A stretch of 64,000 bases of DNA from Myxococcus qinghaiensis (lineage in GTDB: Bacteria; Myxococcota; Myxococcia; Myxococcales; Myxococcaceae): positions 124,001-188,000 of the forward strand of contig NZ_JAKCFA010000003.1 in the NCBI RefSeq assembly GCF_024198215.1. The letters run 5' to 3'. A program made the translations under genes and the position numbers. Under the pieces are notes generated by a model, which ran no database searches, had not been told where the DNA came from, and saw nothing but the letters and a program-made list of their open reading frames with translations. The first letter of the stretch is position 1. Every line of letters starts with the position of its first letter. Below are positions 52,693 to 61,001 of this stretch, piece after piece.

Positions 52693-54182
52693 CCTTCGGC
52701 CTCGATGGCGACCACCGAGTGCCAGTGGCGCTCGGGGCCGATGTACGTGTTGTACTGGTCCAGGCTATCCACGAACGAATTGCCGAACGCCGCGTGCTGC
52801 GAGGAGTGCTGGATGCCGTACAAGAGCCGCAGGCTGGGGCGCGCGTAGATGCCCCGTCCCGTCGGCGTGAGCACGACACCGATTTTTCCCTGCCACGTGT
52901 TGCGCGTGTCGCTGTCGCCGTACTCCAGGCCGCGCGAGTCCGGGATGCCGCCGGTGTTGGTGAACACCGAGTCCACGTGGTTGCGATACAGGTTGCCGTT
53001 CTGGCTGCGCTCCGTGGCGATGCTCGTCTCCGCCAGGAGGTGCACGCGCTCGGTGAGGAAGTACTGGAGCCGCAGCACGGTGGACGCGATGAAGCGGTCG
53101 TCGTCGCCGGGCTTGATGGCGTTGTCCTTGTTGTACGCGTACCCCACCCAGACGCCCCACAGGGCCTCCAGCTTGTCGGGGATGATTTTCAGGTACGCCT
53201 CGTTGCCCAGCGCCGCCTCGTAGCGCTCGTCCGTCTGGTCCGCGATGAAGACCTGGAACTCCCTGTCGCGCACGCGCTCCGTGTAGCCCTGGTCCGGGTG
53301 CTTGCGCTCGAAGGTGAGGTACAGGTTGTCCCAGATGAGCGGCCCCAGGTTGCCGAAGCCCACGTAGCCCATGGCCCGGTACGACAGCGCGCTGCGCGGA
53401 GTCAGGCGCCCCACCTCGTAGTCCGCCTGGCCCGGGTTCTGCTCGAAGTAGCGCTGCACGACCTCGCGCCGCACGAAGTCCTCGTAGTTGGTGTTGGGCG
53501 ACGCGTAGAGCGCGTTGCGGTTGCCCCGCACCTTCGGCTCGTAGCCGAGCTGCCCGCGGATGCCCAACTCCAGGTGCCCCGGAATCAGCCGGTAGCGGAA
53601 AGACGCGGCGCCGGTGAGCACCGTGTTGTACTTCTGGGGACGCAGCGTGTAGCCGCTGTCACCCACCGCCAGCAGCACGTCGTAGCGGTCGCCCTGGTAC
53701 GTCCCGGACAGGCCCACCGTGTCCCAGAGCAGCGTCGCCGGGCGCTGGTCGTAGATGTGCAAGTCATTCCACCGGTCCTCGAGCGTGCCCAGCTGCCACG
53801 TCACCCTGTCGAGCAGGATGTTGCCGGCGCGCACGAACAGGTAGTCCGCGCGGAAGTTGACGAAGGAGCCGTTGCCCGGGTCGGCCGAGCGGAACGACGT
53901 GCCGGAGAAGCGCGTGTGCACCTCCGCCCACGCTTCGTCGGTTCCCGGCGCGGACTGGAGCACGTCCAGTCTCAGGTTCAGCTCGCCGTAGGGGCTCTCG
54001 TTGAGGAGCCGACCGTACAGCCAGTAGTAACCGAGCTGGCCGGAGCCCCCCGAGAAATCCGGGCGGGTCATGATGCGGAAGTAACCCGCCGCGCCGAAGC
54101 GATCTCTCGTGGCGTCGGCCAGGGTGACGAGCGGGAAGAGGAGCAGCAGGAGGGCGCCGAGGCGCGCTGGCAGGACTCGCAT
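52683..54182 (-). CDS. Outer-membrane beta-barrel protein, porin-like, in the glucan locus
   Basis: 499 residues. A signal peptide (ARLGALLLLLFPLVTLADA) leads to a chain of alternating hydrophobic/polar strands rich in Tyr, Trp and Arg. The last residue is Phe after an aromatic-rich strand (HSVVAIEAEGWF), the C-terminal signature of outer-membrane barrels. Lying between a debranching enzyme and an amylase, it is probably the outer-membrane channel for maltodextrins, a functional analogue of LamB; I see no direct LamB similarity. Start ATG 54182 is preferred over an upstream GTG without a ribosome-binding site. Confidence 0.75.
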   Translation of the reverse strand: MRVLPARLGALLLLLFPLVTLADATRDRFGAAGYFRIMTRPDFSGGSGQLGYYWLYGRLLNESPYGELNLRLDVLQSAPGTDEAWAEVHTRFSGTSFRSADPGNGSFVNFRADYLFVRAGNILLDRVTWQLGTLEDRWNDLHIYDQRPATLLWDTVGLSGTYQGDRYDVLLAVGDSGYTLRPQKYNTVLTGAASFRYRLIPGHLELGIRGQLGYEPKVRGNRNALYASPNTNYEDFVRREVVQRYFEQNPGQADYEVGRLTPRSALSYRAMGYVGFGNLGPLIWDNLYLTFERKHPDQGYTERVRDREFQVFIADQTDERYEAALGNEAYLKIIPDKLEALWGVWVGYAYNKDNAIKPGDDDRFIASTVLRLQYFLTERVHLLAETSIATERSQNGNLYRNHVDSVFTNTGGIPDSRGLEYGDSDTRNTWQGKIGVVLTPTGRGIYARPSLRLLYGIQHSSQHAAFGNSFVDSLDQYNTYIGPERHWHSVVAIEAEGWF

Positions 54183-54221
54183 GGACGGGCCCTGCTTATA
54201 GCGCACCTCGGCTGCCTGCCC

Positions 54222-56663
54222 CTACTCCGCGCGCAGGACGACGATGGTGCGCTCGGGCACCCCGTAGGTCGTCCCCGTCACGGGGGACGGCGCGTCCAGC
54301 CAGGAGTTGCCCGTGACACGGGACTCCAGGCCCGTGGCGGACAGGTACTCGGGGCTGTCGAAGTAGGCCTGCGTGTCGATGAGCCGCTTCCACTGGCGCC
54401 CCGGCGGCAGGGTGAACTCCACCGCGCGCGGCTCCATGTTGATGAGCACCACCAGCTCCGGGCCGTGGGTCGTGTCCGGGTAGTGCATCATCAGCTGCTT
54501 GGTGTCCCAGCCCACCTCCTCGGTGTTCTGGGCGCTCTTCCACACCAGGGGCGAGCCCTTCTCGTAGTCCGGCGGCGCGAAGGCGTAGGAGTGCTCCTTG
54601 CGCAGGCGGATGGCCGCCTTGACGAACTCGTACATCCGGTGCCGCTCGTCGCGCGCCAGGTACGCGCCCCACTGGTACCAGTTGAACGGGTTGTCGGCGC
54701 GCGTGGAGTAGGCGTTGTTGTTGCCCAGCTGCGTGCGCATCCACTCGTCGCCGCCCAGGATCATGGGCGTGCCGTGCGAAATCATCATCGCCATGAAGGC
54801 GTTGCGCATCATCTGCCGGCGCATGCTCTCCCCGCGCGCATCCCCCACCGGGCCCCAGTTGCGCGAGCGGTTGTGGTCCTCGCCGCTCACCTTGTCGCAG
54901 AAGGGGCTGTTGGGCGTGTCGCAGCACACCGGGTTGAGCGGCCCGCACTTGTTCTGCTTCACCTCGTAGGTGAACAAGTCATACATCGTGAAGCCGTCGT
55001 GCACGGTGATGAAGTTCATCGAGTGGTACGGGCGGCGGCCGTTGCGCGAGTACCACTCCTTGCTGCCGTACATCAGGAAGGCGCCGTCCGCCGAGCCCGG
55101 CCTGCCGCACAGCGAGCCCTCGTTGGAGTTGAGCTTCCAGTCGTCGCGGTTGATGAACGCGCGCCACCAGTCGCGGAAGCGGCCGTTCCACTCGTACCAG
55201 CCGTTGCCCGGCTGGGTGAGGGAGTTGGGGAACTCGCCCATGGGCATGCAGTACCAGCCGCCCGCGCTCCAGGGCTCCGCGATGATGCGCGTGTTGTACT
55301 TCTGGAGCACCGGGTCATCGACAATCTCCTGGAGCACCGTGTTCTTCGGATCATCCCAGCGGTTGTAGTCCTGGTCTCTCTCGCCAAGGATGGGCGCCAG
55401 GTCGAAGCGGAAGCCGTCGACGTGCAGCTCCTCGGTGTAGAAGCGCAGGCTGTCGATGATGAGCTTGCGCATGGGCCGGTGGTTGGGCCGCGTCTGGTTG
55501 CCCACGCCCGTGTTGTTCCAGTACAGCCGCCGGTCCCCGGTCAGGCCGTAGTACGCCTGATTGTCGATGCCCCGGAACGAGTACACGCCCGCCACTTCCG
55601 CCGGGTCCAACGAGTCCAGCGGATCGCCGGGCAGCACATCGTCCGACTCCAGCTTCTCGCGCCAGAGGCCGCCCTCGCCGGTGTGGTTGTAGACGACGTC
55701 GACGATGACCTCGATGTCCCGCTTGTGCAGCTCCTCCACCATCCACTTGAACTCGTCGATGACCTCGTTCGGCCGCTTGAAGGCGGCGTAGGACAGCTCG
55801 GGCGCGAAGAAGTTGATGGTCTGATAGCCCCAGTACCCGCCGTCCAGCGGCTTCTCGTGGATGGGGAGCAGCTCCACGGCGGTGATGCCCAGGTCCTTGA
55901 AGTAGTCGGCCTTCTCGCCCAGGCCCCGGTAGGTGCCGGGGAAGCGCACGCCGCTGGCGGGGTCCGCGGTGAAGCCCTTGGCGTGGACCTCGTAGACGAT
56001 GAGGTCCTGCCACTTGTGGCCCGCCCACTGCTCGTTCTGGCGGTTGTCCCGCCACTGCCGCTCCGCCTCGCCCCACTGGTAGGTGCTCTGCACCAGCACG
56101 CTCTTGGCGGAGGCCGCGTACGTCACCTCCGTGCGCGCCGGTCCGCTCGCGGTGCTGCCCTTGCCCCAGTCGTGGTCCCGGTGCAGCGCCTTCGAGTACG
56201 GGTCCGTCAGCAGCTTGTTCGGGTTGAAGCGGTTGCCGTCCACGTCCGCGTCCGCGCGGAAGCCGTGGATGGAGCCGGGGAACCAGCGCTCGTCGAACTC
56301 CCAGTTGGGGCCCCACGCCCGGAAGCCGTAGTGCTGCCCCAGGCCCACGCCCTCCACGTAGACGTTCCACACGTCCCCGTAGCGCGTCAGCGGGTACGTG
56401 CGCGAGGGCCGGTTGCTCTCCGGGTCATCGAACAGGAGCAGCTCCAGCCGCGTCGCGTTCTCCGAGTAGAGGGCGAAGTTGACCCCCTGGTCGGTGAACG
56501 TCGCGCCCATGTGCTTCATCGACTCGACGTCCTCGACGGTGTAGCTCGGGGCGCGGGCCTCGCTGTGGTAGAGCCGGACGTAGTCGCTCTCGCTGCAACC
56601 GACGGCGAACAGAAAAGCGACCAGGGTCGCGCCCCTCGGGAGGGACCAACGGGGAGTGCTCAT
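54222..56663 (-). CDS. Exported GlgX/isoamylase-type debranching lipoprotein (GH13, CBM48)
   Basis: 813 residues. Lipoprotein signal MSTPRWSLPRGATLVAFLFAVGC (Cys23). A CBM48-type domain (about 60-200: GVNFALYSENATRLELLLFD) precedes a GH13_11-like barrel: VYEVHAKGFT, DVVYNHTGEGG, catalytic Asp in DGFRFDLAPI (about 420), Glu in RIIAEPWSAGG (about 461) and Asp in TVHDGFTMYD (about 554). GlgX/isoamylase enzymes cut alpha-1,6 branches of glycogen or starch, normally inside the cell; here the enzyme is exported and lipid-anchored. It is the first gene of the leftward glucan operon. Confidence 0.9.
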   Translation of the reverse strand: MSTPRWSLPRGATLVAFLFAVGCSESDYVRLYHSEARAPSYTVEDVESMKHMGATFTDQGVNFALYSENATRLELLLFDDPESNRPSRTYPLTRYGDVWNVYVEGVGLGQHYGFRAWGPNWEFDERWFPGSIHGFRADADVDGNRFNPNKLLTDPYSKALHRDHDWGKGSTASGPARTEVTYAASAKSVLVQSTYQWGEAERQWRDNRQNEQWAGHKWQDLIVYEVHAKGFTADPASGVRFPGTYRGLGEKADYFKDLGITAVELLPIHEKPLDGGYWGYQTINFFAPELSYAAFKRPNEVIDEFKWMVEELHKRDIEVIVDVVYNHTGEGGLWREKLESDDVLPGDPLDSLDPAEVAGVYSFRGIDNQAYYGLTGDRRLYWNNTGVGNQTRPNHRPMRKLIIDSLRFYTEELHVDGFRFDLAPILGERDQDYNRWDDPKNTVLQEIVDDPVLQKYNTRIIAEPWSAGGWYCMPMGEFPNSLTQPGNGWYEWNGRFRDWWRAFINRDDWKLNSNEGSLCGRPGSADGAFLMYGSKEWYSRNGRRPYHSMNFITVHDGFTMYDLFTYEVKQNKCGPLNPVCCDTPNSPFCDKVSGEDHNRSRNWGPVGDARGESMRRQMMRNAFMAMMISHGTPMILGGDEWMRTQLGNNNAYSTRADNPFNWYQWGAYLARDERHRMYEFVKAAIRLRKEHSYAFAPPDYEKGSPLVWKSAQNTEEVGWDTKQLMMHYPDTTHGPELVVLINMEPRAVEFTLPPGRQWKRLIDTQAYFDSPEYLSATGLESRVTGNSWLDAPSPVTGTTYGVPERTIVVLRAE

Positions 56664-56884
56664 ACGGTGGGGTAGACCTCGACGAACCGGATGCCGTCTT
56701 CCATAACAAGCGCCTTCCGGGGCTGACAAGGCGGCCACCCCCGTTGTCACTCTACGGACTCCGGAAACTTCCGGATGGGCCCCCGCGATAATGACGCACC
56801 GCGCCCAACCCGGCGGGTTTGAGGAAAGCGCGAGGCTCCGGGTAATGTGCCGCGCCGTTCCCCCCTCTATTTTCCGAGCGCGTC
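56664..56884. promoter_or_regulatory. Divergent control region of the glucan operons
   Basis: A perfect palindrome TCCGGAA-AC-TTCCGGA (56760-56775) covers the -35 position of a GATAAT -10 (56787-56792) facing the transporter operon. A wider TGACAA...TTGTCA pair flanks the leftward side; TTGTCA, 15 bases, TGTTAT faces the debranching-enzyme gene. The lack of a good -35 beside a palindrome suggests regulator-dependent control. Confidence 0.5.
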
Positions 56885-57973
56885 TTGTCCGAAGTCACCC
56901 TGAACGGAATCAAGAAGTCGTTTGGCCCGAACCTCATCGTGAAGGGCGTGGACCTTCAGGTGGGACAGGGCGAGTTCCTGGTCATGGTGGGGCCGTCGGG
57001 CTGCGGAAAGACGACGCTGCTGCGGCTCATCGCCGGGCTGGAGCAGGTGGACTCAGGCGAGGTGCGAATCGGAGGGGCGCGCGTCAACGACGTGCCCCCG
57101 AGAGATCGCGACGTGGCGATGGTGTTCCAGTCGTACGCGCTCTACCCCCACATGACGGTGCGGGAGAACCTGGCCTTCGGCCTGACGCTGCGGAGGTTCC
57201 CCCAGGCGGAGATCTCCTCCCGGGTGGACGAAGTCGCGGCGATGTTGGAGCTGGGGCATCTCCTGGAGCGCAAGCCCAAGGCGCTGTCGGGTGGTCAACG
57301 CCAGCGCGTGGCCATGGGGCGCGCCATCGTCCGGCGGCCGAAGGTCTTCCTCTTCGACGAGCCCCTGTCCAACCTGGACACCGCCCTGCGGGTGCAGATG
57401 CGCGGGGAGCTGGCGCGGCTGCACCGCCGGCTGGGCGCGACGATGATCTACGTCACCCATGACCAGGTGGAGGCGATGACGCTGGCCACCCGGGTGGCTG
57501 TCTTCAACGGGGGCGTGTTGCAGCAGGTGGGCCCCCCGCTGGAGCTGTACAACCGACCGGCGAACCGCTTCGTCGCGGGCTTCCTGGGCTCACCGGCGAT
57601 GAACTTCCTGGAGGCCCGGCGCGACGGGGCGAACCTGGTGGGCAAGGGCTTCACCTTGCTCTCCCCAGCGGACCTCTCTCCGGGCGCGGCCAACGTCCTG
57701 GTGGGCCTGCGTCCCCAGGACCTGCGCGTGGCGACGCTGGGGCCCCTGGCGGGCACGGTGGACGCGGTGGAGCGGCTGGGGTTCGACGGGTACGCCTTCG
57801 TCAGCACGGAGGCGGGCCCGGTGGCCGCGCGCTTCGACAAGGGCACCCAGGTGTCGGTGGGCGACAAGGTGTTCCTGGCGCCCATGGCGGACGCGCTGCA
57901 TGTGTTCACCGAGGACGGCTCCGTGGCCCTGCGCCATCCCGTGGAGCGCGAGTCGCTGGAGGTGGCGTCTTGA
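56885..57973 (+). CDS. ABC transporter ATPase, MalK/UgpC family
   Basis: 362 residues, TTG start. Walker A is GPSGCGKTTLL, Q-loop FQSYALYPHM, signature LSGGQRQRVAMGRAI, Walker B VFLFDEPLSNLD, and H-loop VTHDQ; a TOBE/MalK-type C-terminal domain follows (from about 240). It energises the adjacent sugar permease. The MalK-type regulatory domain suggests possible inducer-exclusion control. Its TGA overlaps the TTG of the next gene (TTGA). Confidence 0.93.
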   Translation: MSEVTLNGIKKSFGPNLIVKGVDLQVGQGEFLVMVGPSGCGKTTLLRLIAGLEQVDSGEVRIGGARVNDVPPRDRDVAMVFQSYALYPHMTVRENLAFGLTLRRFPQAEISSRVDEVAAMLELGHLLERKPKALSGGQRQRVAMGRAIVRRPKVFLFDEPLSNLDTALRVQMRGELARLHRRLGATMIYVTHDQVEAMTLATRVAVFNGGVLQQVGPPLELYNRPANRFVAGFLGSPAMNFLEARRDGANLVGKGFTLLSPADLSPGAANVLVGLRPQDLRVATLGPLAGTVDAVERLGFDGYAFVSTEAGPVAARFDKGTQVSVGDKVFLAPMADALHVFTEDGSVALRHPVERESLEVAS

Positions 57974-60150
57974 GCAGGGTGTTGGCGCTGGTGCTGCTCG
58001 CCCTGGCGGGGAGCGCTCACGCGGAGGAGCCCCAGCCCGCGCCCCTCAAGCTGTGGCACGCGTACCGGGGTGGAGAGGAGGCCGCGCTGCTCCAAGCGAC
58101 CACGCTCTTCACGGAGAAGACGGGCGTGCGGGTGGACATGCTCGCGCTGCCCTATGACGCCTACGCGGCCAAGCTGACCAACGCCATTCCCCACGGCGCG
58201 GGCCCCGACGTCTTCATCTTCAACCACGAGCGGCTGCGCAACTTCCAGGGACAGAACCTGCTGGCGCCCACGACGGGCACCCTCGTCCGGGACGACTACT
58301 TCGCCAACACGGTGCAGGCGCTGGAGGTGGATGGCCAGGTGTACGGCTATCCGATGTCGCTCAAGTCGCTGGCGCTCTACGTGAATACGAAGCTGGTGCC
58401 GCGCCCGCCCACCACCACCGCGGAGCTGCTGGCGCTGCTGCCCACCCTGTCGAAGCCCGAGGAGGGGCGCTTCGGGCTGGCGTACGAGAGCGGGGACTTC
58501 TACTTCCACGCGCCGTTCCTCTTCGGCTTCGACGGGCCGCTGTTCGACGCCACGGGCCGGGCGAGCTTCGACACGCCGGGGATGGCGCGCTCGCTGGCCT
58601 TCGTGAAGAAGTTGCAGGACGAGCGGATGATGCCCACGGAGGTGTCGGGGGCGCTGGTGAAGACGCTCTTCAACGATGGCCGCGCGGCGATGACCATCAG
58701 CGGCCCCTGGTTCGCGGGGGAAATCGCGCCGTCGGTGCAGTACCGCGTGGTGGCGCTGCCCACGGTGAGCGAGACGGGCACGCCGATGAAGCCCTTCCTC
58801 GGCGTGGAGGCGGCCTTCGTCTCCTCGCGCACGGAGCAGGCCGCGCGGGCGCACGAGCTGGCGCGCTTCCTGTCGCTGGGCGAGGCCTCGCGGGTGCGCA
58901 CCACGGTGGGCCGGCAGATTCCGGCGGACGTGGCCGCCTACCAGTTCCAGGAGGTGAAGGACGACACGCTCATCTCCTCCTTCCGCGAGGCGGCGCGCGA
59001 CGCCACGCCCATGCCCAACACGCTGGAGATGGCGCGCGTGTGGGAGCCCATGAAGCTGACGCTGCGCGCGGTGCTCCAGGGCGGAACCCGGCCCGAGGAC
59101 GCGGGCGCGCTCGCGGACCGCCGCTACCGGGCCCTGCACCGGGAGCGTCCGCCCGAAGCCAACCCCATGCCCTGGCTGACGCTCGCGGGGGTGATGGTCC
59201 TGGGCGGTGGCACGGCGTGGGTGCTGCGGCGGCCGGCGCAGAGCCAGACGTTCCGTCAGCGCTATCCGGATGTCTCGCGCGCGGTGACGTATGTCGCGCC
59301 CGCGGCGGCGGGCCTGCTGGTGCTGGTGTTCATCCCCTTCGCGGTGGGTTTGACGCTGTCGCTGTTCCACCACGACGCGGGGCAGTACACGTTCGTGGGC
59401 CTGGCCAACTTCGTCGACATCCTGGCCAGCCGGGGCTACAGCATCACCGAGCCGCTCTCGTTCTACTTCACGCTCGCGGTGACGCTCCTGTGGGCGGTGG
59501 TGAACGTGGTGCTGCACGTGAGCATCGGCCTGGGGCTGGCGCTCATCCTGAAGGACCCGCTGCTCAAGATGCGCGGGGTGTACCGGGTGCTGCTCATCAT
59601 CCCGTGGGCGGTGCCCAACTACATCACCGCGCTGATGTGGAAGGGCATGTTCCACCGGCAGTTCGGCGCCATCAACGGCCTGCTCGTGGCGCTGGACCTG
59701 GAGCCGGTGAGCTGGTTCACCCGATTCTCCACGGCCTTCGCGGCCAACGTGGCCACCAACACGTGGCTGGGCTTCCCGTTCATGATGGTGGTGGCGCTGG
59801 GCGCGCTGCAGTCCATCCCGCAGGAGCTGTACGAGGCCGCGGAGGTGGACGGCGCCAGCAAGTGGACGCAGTTCCGGCGAATCACCCTGCCCCTGCTCAA
59901 GCCCGCCATGCTGCCCGCCGTCATCCTGGGCAGCGTGTGGACGTTCAACATGTTCAACATCATCTACCTGGTGTCCGGAGGCGAGCCGGGCGGCGCCACG
60001 GACATCCTGGTGTCTGAGGCGTTCCGCTGGGCCTTCCAGCGCAACGAGCAGTACGGCTTCGCGGCGGCGTACTCAGTCCTCATCTTCGTGGTGCTGATGG
60101 GCTGGTCGGTCTTCACCCGGCGCCTGATGAAGCCGGAGGAGGCGTCATGA
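57970..60150 (+). CDS. Fused maltodextrin-binding protein and MalF-type permease
   Basis: 726 residues. A signal peptide (LALVLLALAGSAHA) and a family-1 solute-binding domain (about 20-385: LKLWHAYRGGEEAALLQ, GPDVFIFNHERL, MTISGPWFAGEI) are followed by a membrane segment (about 401-418), a short basic cytoplasmic loop, and a complete permease (about 438-726) with the EAA loop YEAAEVDGASKWTQFRRITLP. The binding protein is thus covalently tethered to its channel, an unusual MalE-MalF fusion. The frame is continuous, so it is not an annotation artefact. TTG start, coupled to malK upstream and by ATGA to the second permease. Confidence 0.9.
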   Translation: MSRVLALVLLALAGSAHAEEPQPAPLKLWHAYRGGEEAALLQATTLFTEKTGVRVDMLALPYDAYAAKLTNAIPHGAGPDVFIFNHERLRNFQGQNLLAPTTGTLVRDDYFANTVQALEVDGQVYGYPMSLKSLALYVNTKLVPRPPTTTAELLALLPTLSKPEEGRFGLAYESGDFYFHAPFLFGFDGPLFDATGRASFDTPGMARSLAFVKKLQDERMMPTEVSGALVKTLFNDGRAAMTISGPWFAGEIAPSVQYRVVALPTVSETGTPMKPFLGVEAAFVSSRTEQAARAHELARFLSLGEASRVRTTVGRQIPADVAAYQFQEVKDDTLISSFREAARDATPMPNTLEMARVWEPMKLTLRAVLQGGTRPEDAGALADRRYRALHRERPPEANPMPWLTLAGVMVLGGGTAWVLRRPAQSQTFRQRYPDVSRAVTYVAPAAAGLLVLVFIPFAVGLTLSLFHHDAGQYTFVGLANFVDILASRGYSITEPLSFYFTLAVTLLWAVVNVVLHVSIGLGLALILKDPLLKMRGVYRVLLIIPWAVPNYITALMWKGMFHRQFGAINGLLVALDLEPVSWFTRFSTAFAANVATNTWLGFPFMMVVALGALQSIPQELYEAAEVDGASKWTQFRRITLPLLKPAMLPAVILGSVWTFNMFNIIYLVSGGEPGGATDILVSEAFRWAFQRNEQYGFAAAYSVLIFVVLMGWSVFTRRLMKPEEAS

Positions 60151-60995
60151 AGAAGCCCTCCGGCTTGAAGATGGCCGTCATCCACATGGGGCTGAGCCTG
60201 ATGTGCATGGTGACGCTCTACCCGGTGCTGTGGGTGGTGAAGATGGCGCTGTCGCCGTCGGACAGCATGTCGCTCACCGCCAACCCGTTCCCGGACGCGG
60301 TGACGTTCGACCACTTCCGGGACGTGCTGCTCGGCTCGGATGCGCAGGGGAGATGGGTGTTCGGCCGGCAGGTGCTGGCCAGCTTCATCGTCTCCGGCGC
60401 CACGACGGCGGTGGGGCTGACGCTCGCGGTGACGGCGGCGTACGCGCTGTCGCGCTTCAAGTTCCCGGGCAAGGAGGGCGGCATGCAGGCCCTGCTCGTC
60501 ACCCAGATGTTCCCGGCGACGCTGATGCTGGTGCCCATCTACGGCATCCTCCAGAAGCTGCGGCTGCTCGACAGCCTCACCGGGCTGGTGCTGGTGTACG
60601 CCACCACCGCCCTGCCCTTCTGCATCTGGATGTTGAAGGGCTACTTCGACACGCTGCCGCGCGAGCTGGAGGAGGCGGCGGTGATGGACGGGGCCTCGCC
60701 CTTCCAGGTGTTCATCAAGGTGGTATTGCCCCTGGCCCGCCCCGCGCTGGCCGTGACGGCGCTGTTCTCCTTCATGACGGCGTGGAACGAGTTCGTCCTC
60801 GCCGCCACGCTGATCAATGACCCGACCCGTTTCACCCTGCCCGTCGCCCTCCAGCGGTACGTGGGCGAGTACAAGGTGGAATGGGGCAAGTTCGCCGCCT
60901 GCGCGTTGATTGTCTCCGCGCCGGTCATGGCGTTGTTCTTCGCTCTCCAGAAGCACCTCGTCGGCGGGTTGACCGCCGGCGGCGTCAAGGGGTGA
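60147..60995 (+). CDS. ABC transporter permease, MalG type
   Basis: 282 residues with six predicted membrane segments. The EAA loop reads LEEAAVMDGASPFQVFIKVVLPLARPAL, and the N-terminus (LSLMCMVTLYPVLWVVKMALSP) and LSRFKFPGKEGG match MalG/sugar-permease proteins. It pairs with the fused MalE-MalF protein to form the import channel for maltodextrins or related sugars. ATGA overlap with the previous gene. Confidence 0.93.
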   Translation: MKKPSGLKMAVIHMGLSLMCMVTLYPVLWVVKMALSPSDSMSLTANPFPDAVTFDHFRDVLLGSDAQGRWVFGRQVLASFIVSGATTAVGLTLAVTAAYALSRFKFPGKEGGMQALLVTQMFPATLMLVPIYGILQKLRLLDSLTGLVLVYATTALPFCIWMLKGYFDTLPRELEEAAVMDGASPFQVFIKVVLPLARPALAVTALFSFMTAWNEFVLAATLINDPTRFTLPVALQRYVGEYKVEWGKFAACALIVSAPVMALFFALQKHLVGGLTAGGVKG

Positions 60996-61001
60996 TGGCC
61001 G

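Noticed and set aside
52719..56675. A 1318-codon plus-strand frame across the barrel and debranching-enzyme genes
   Set aside because: It spans two real minus-strand genes and has the skewed Val/Arg/His composition of a GC shadow.
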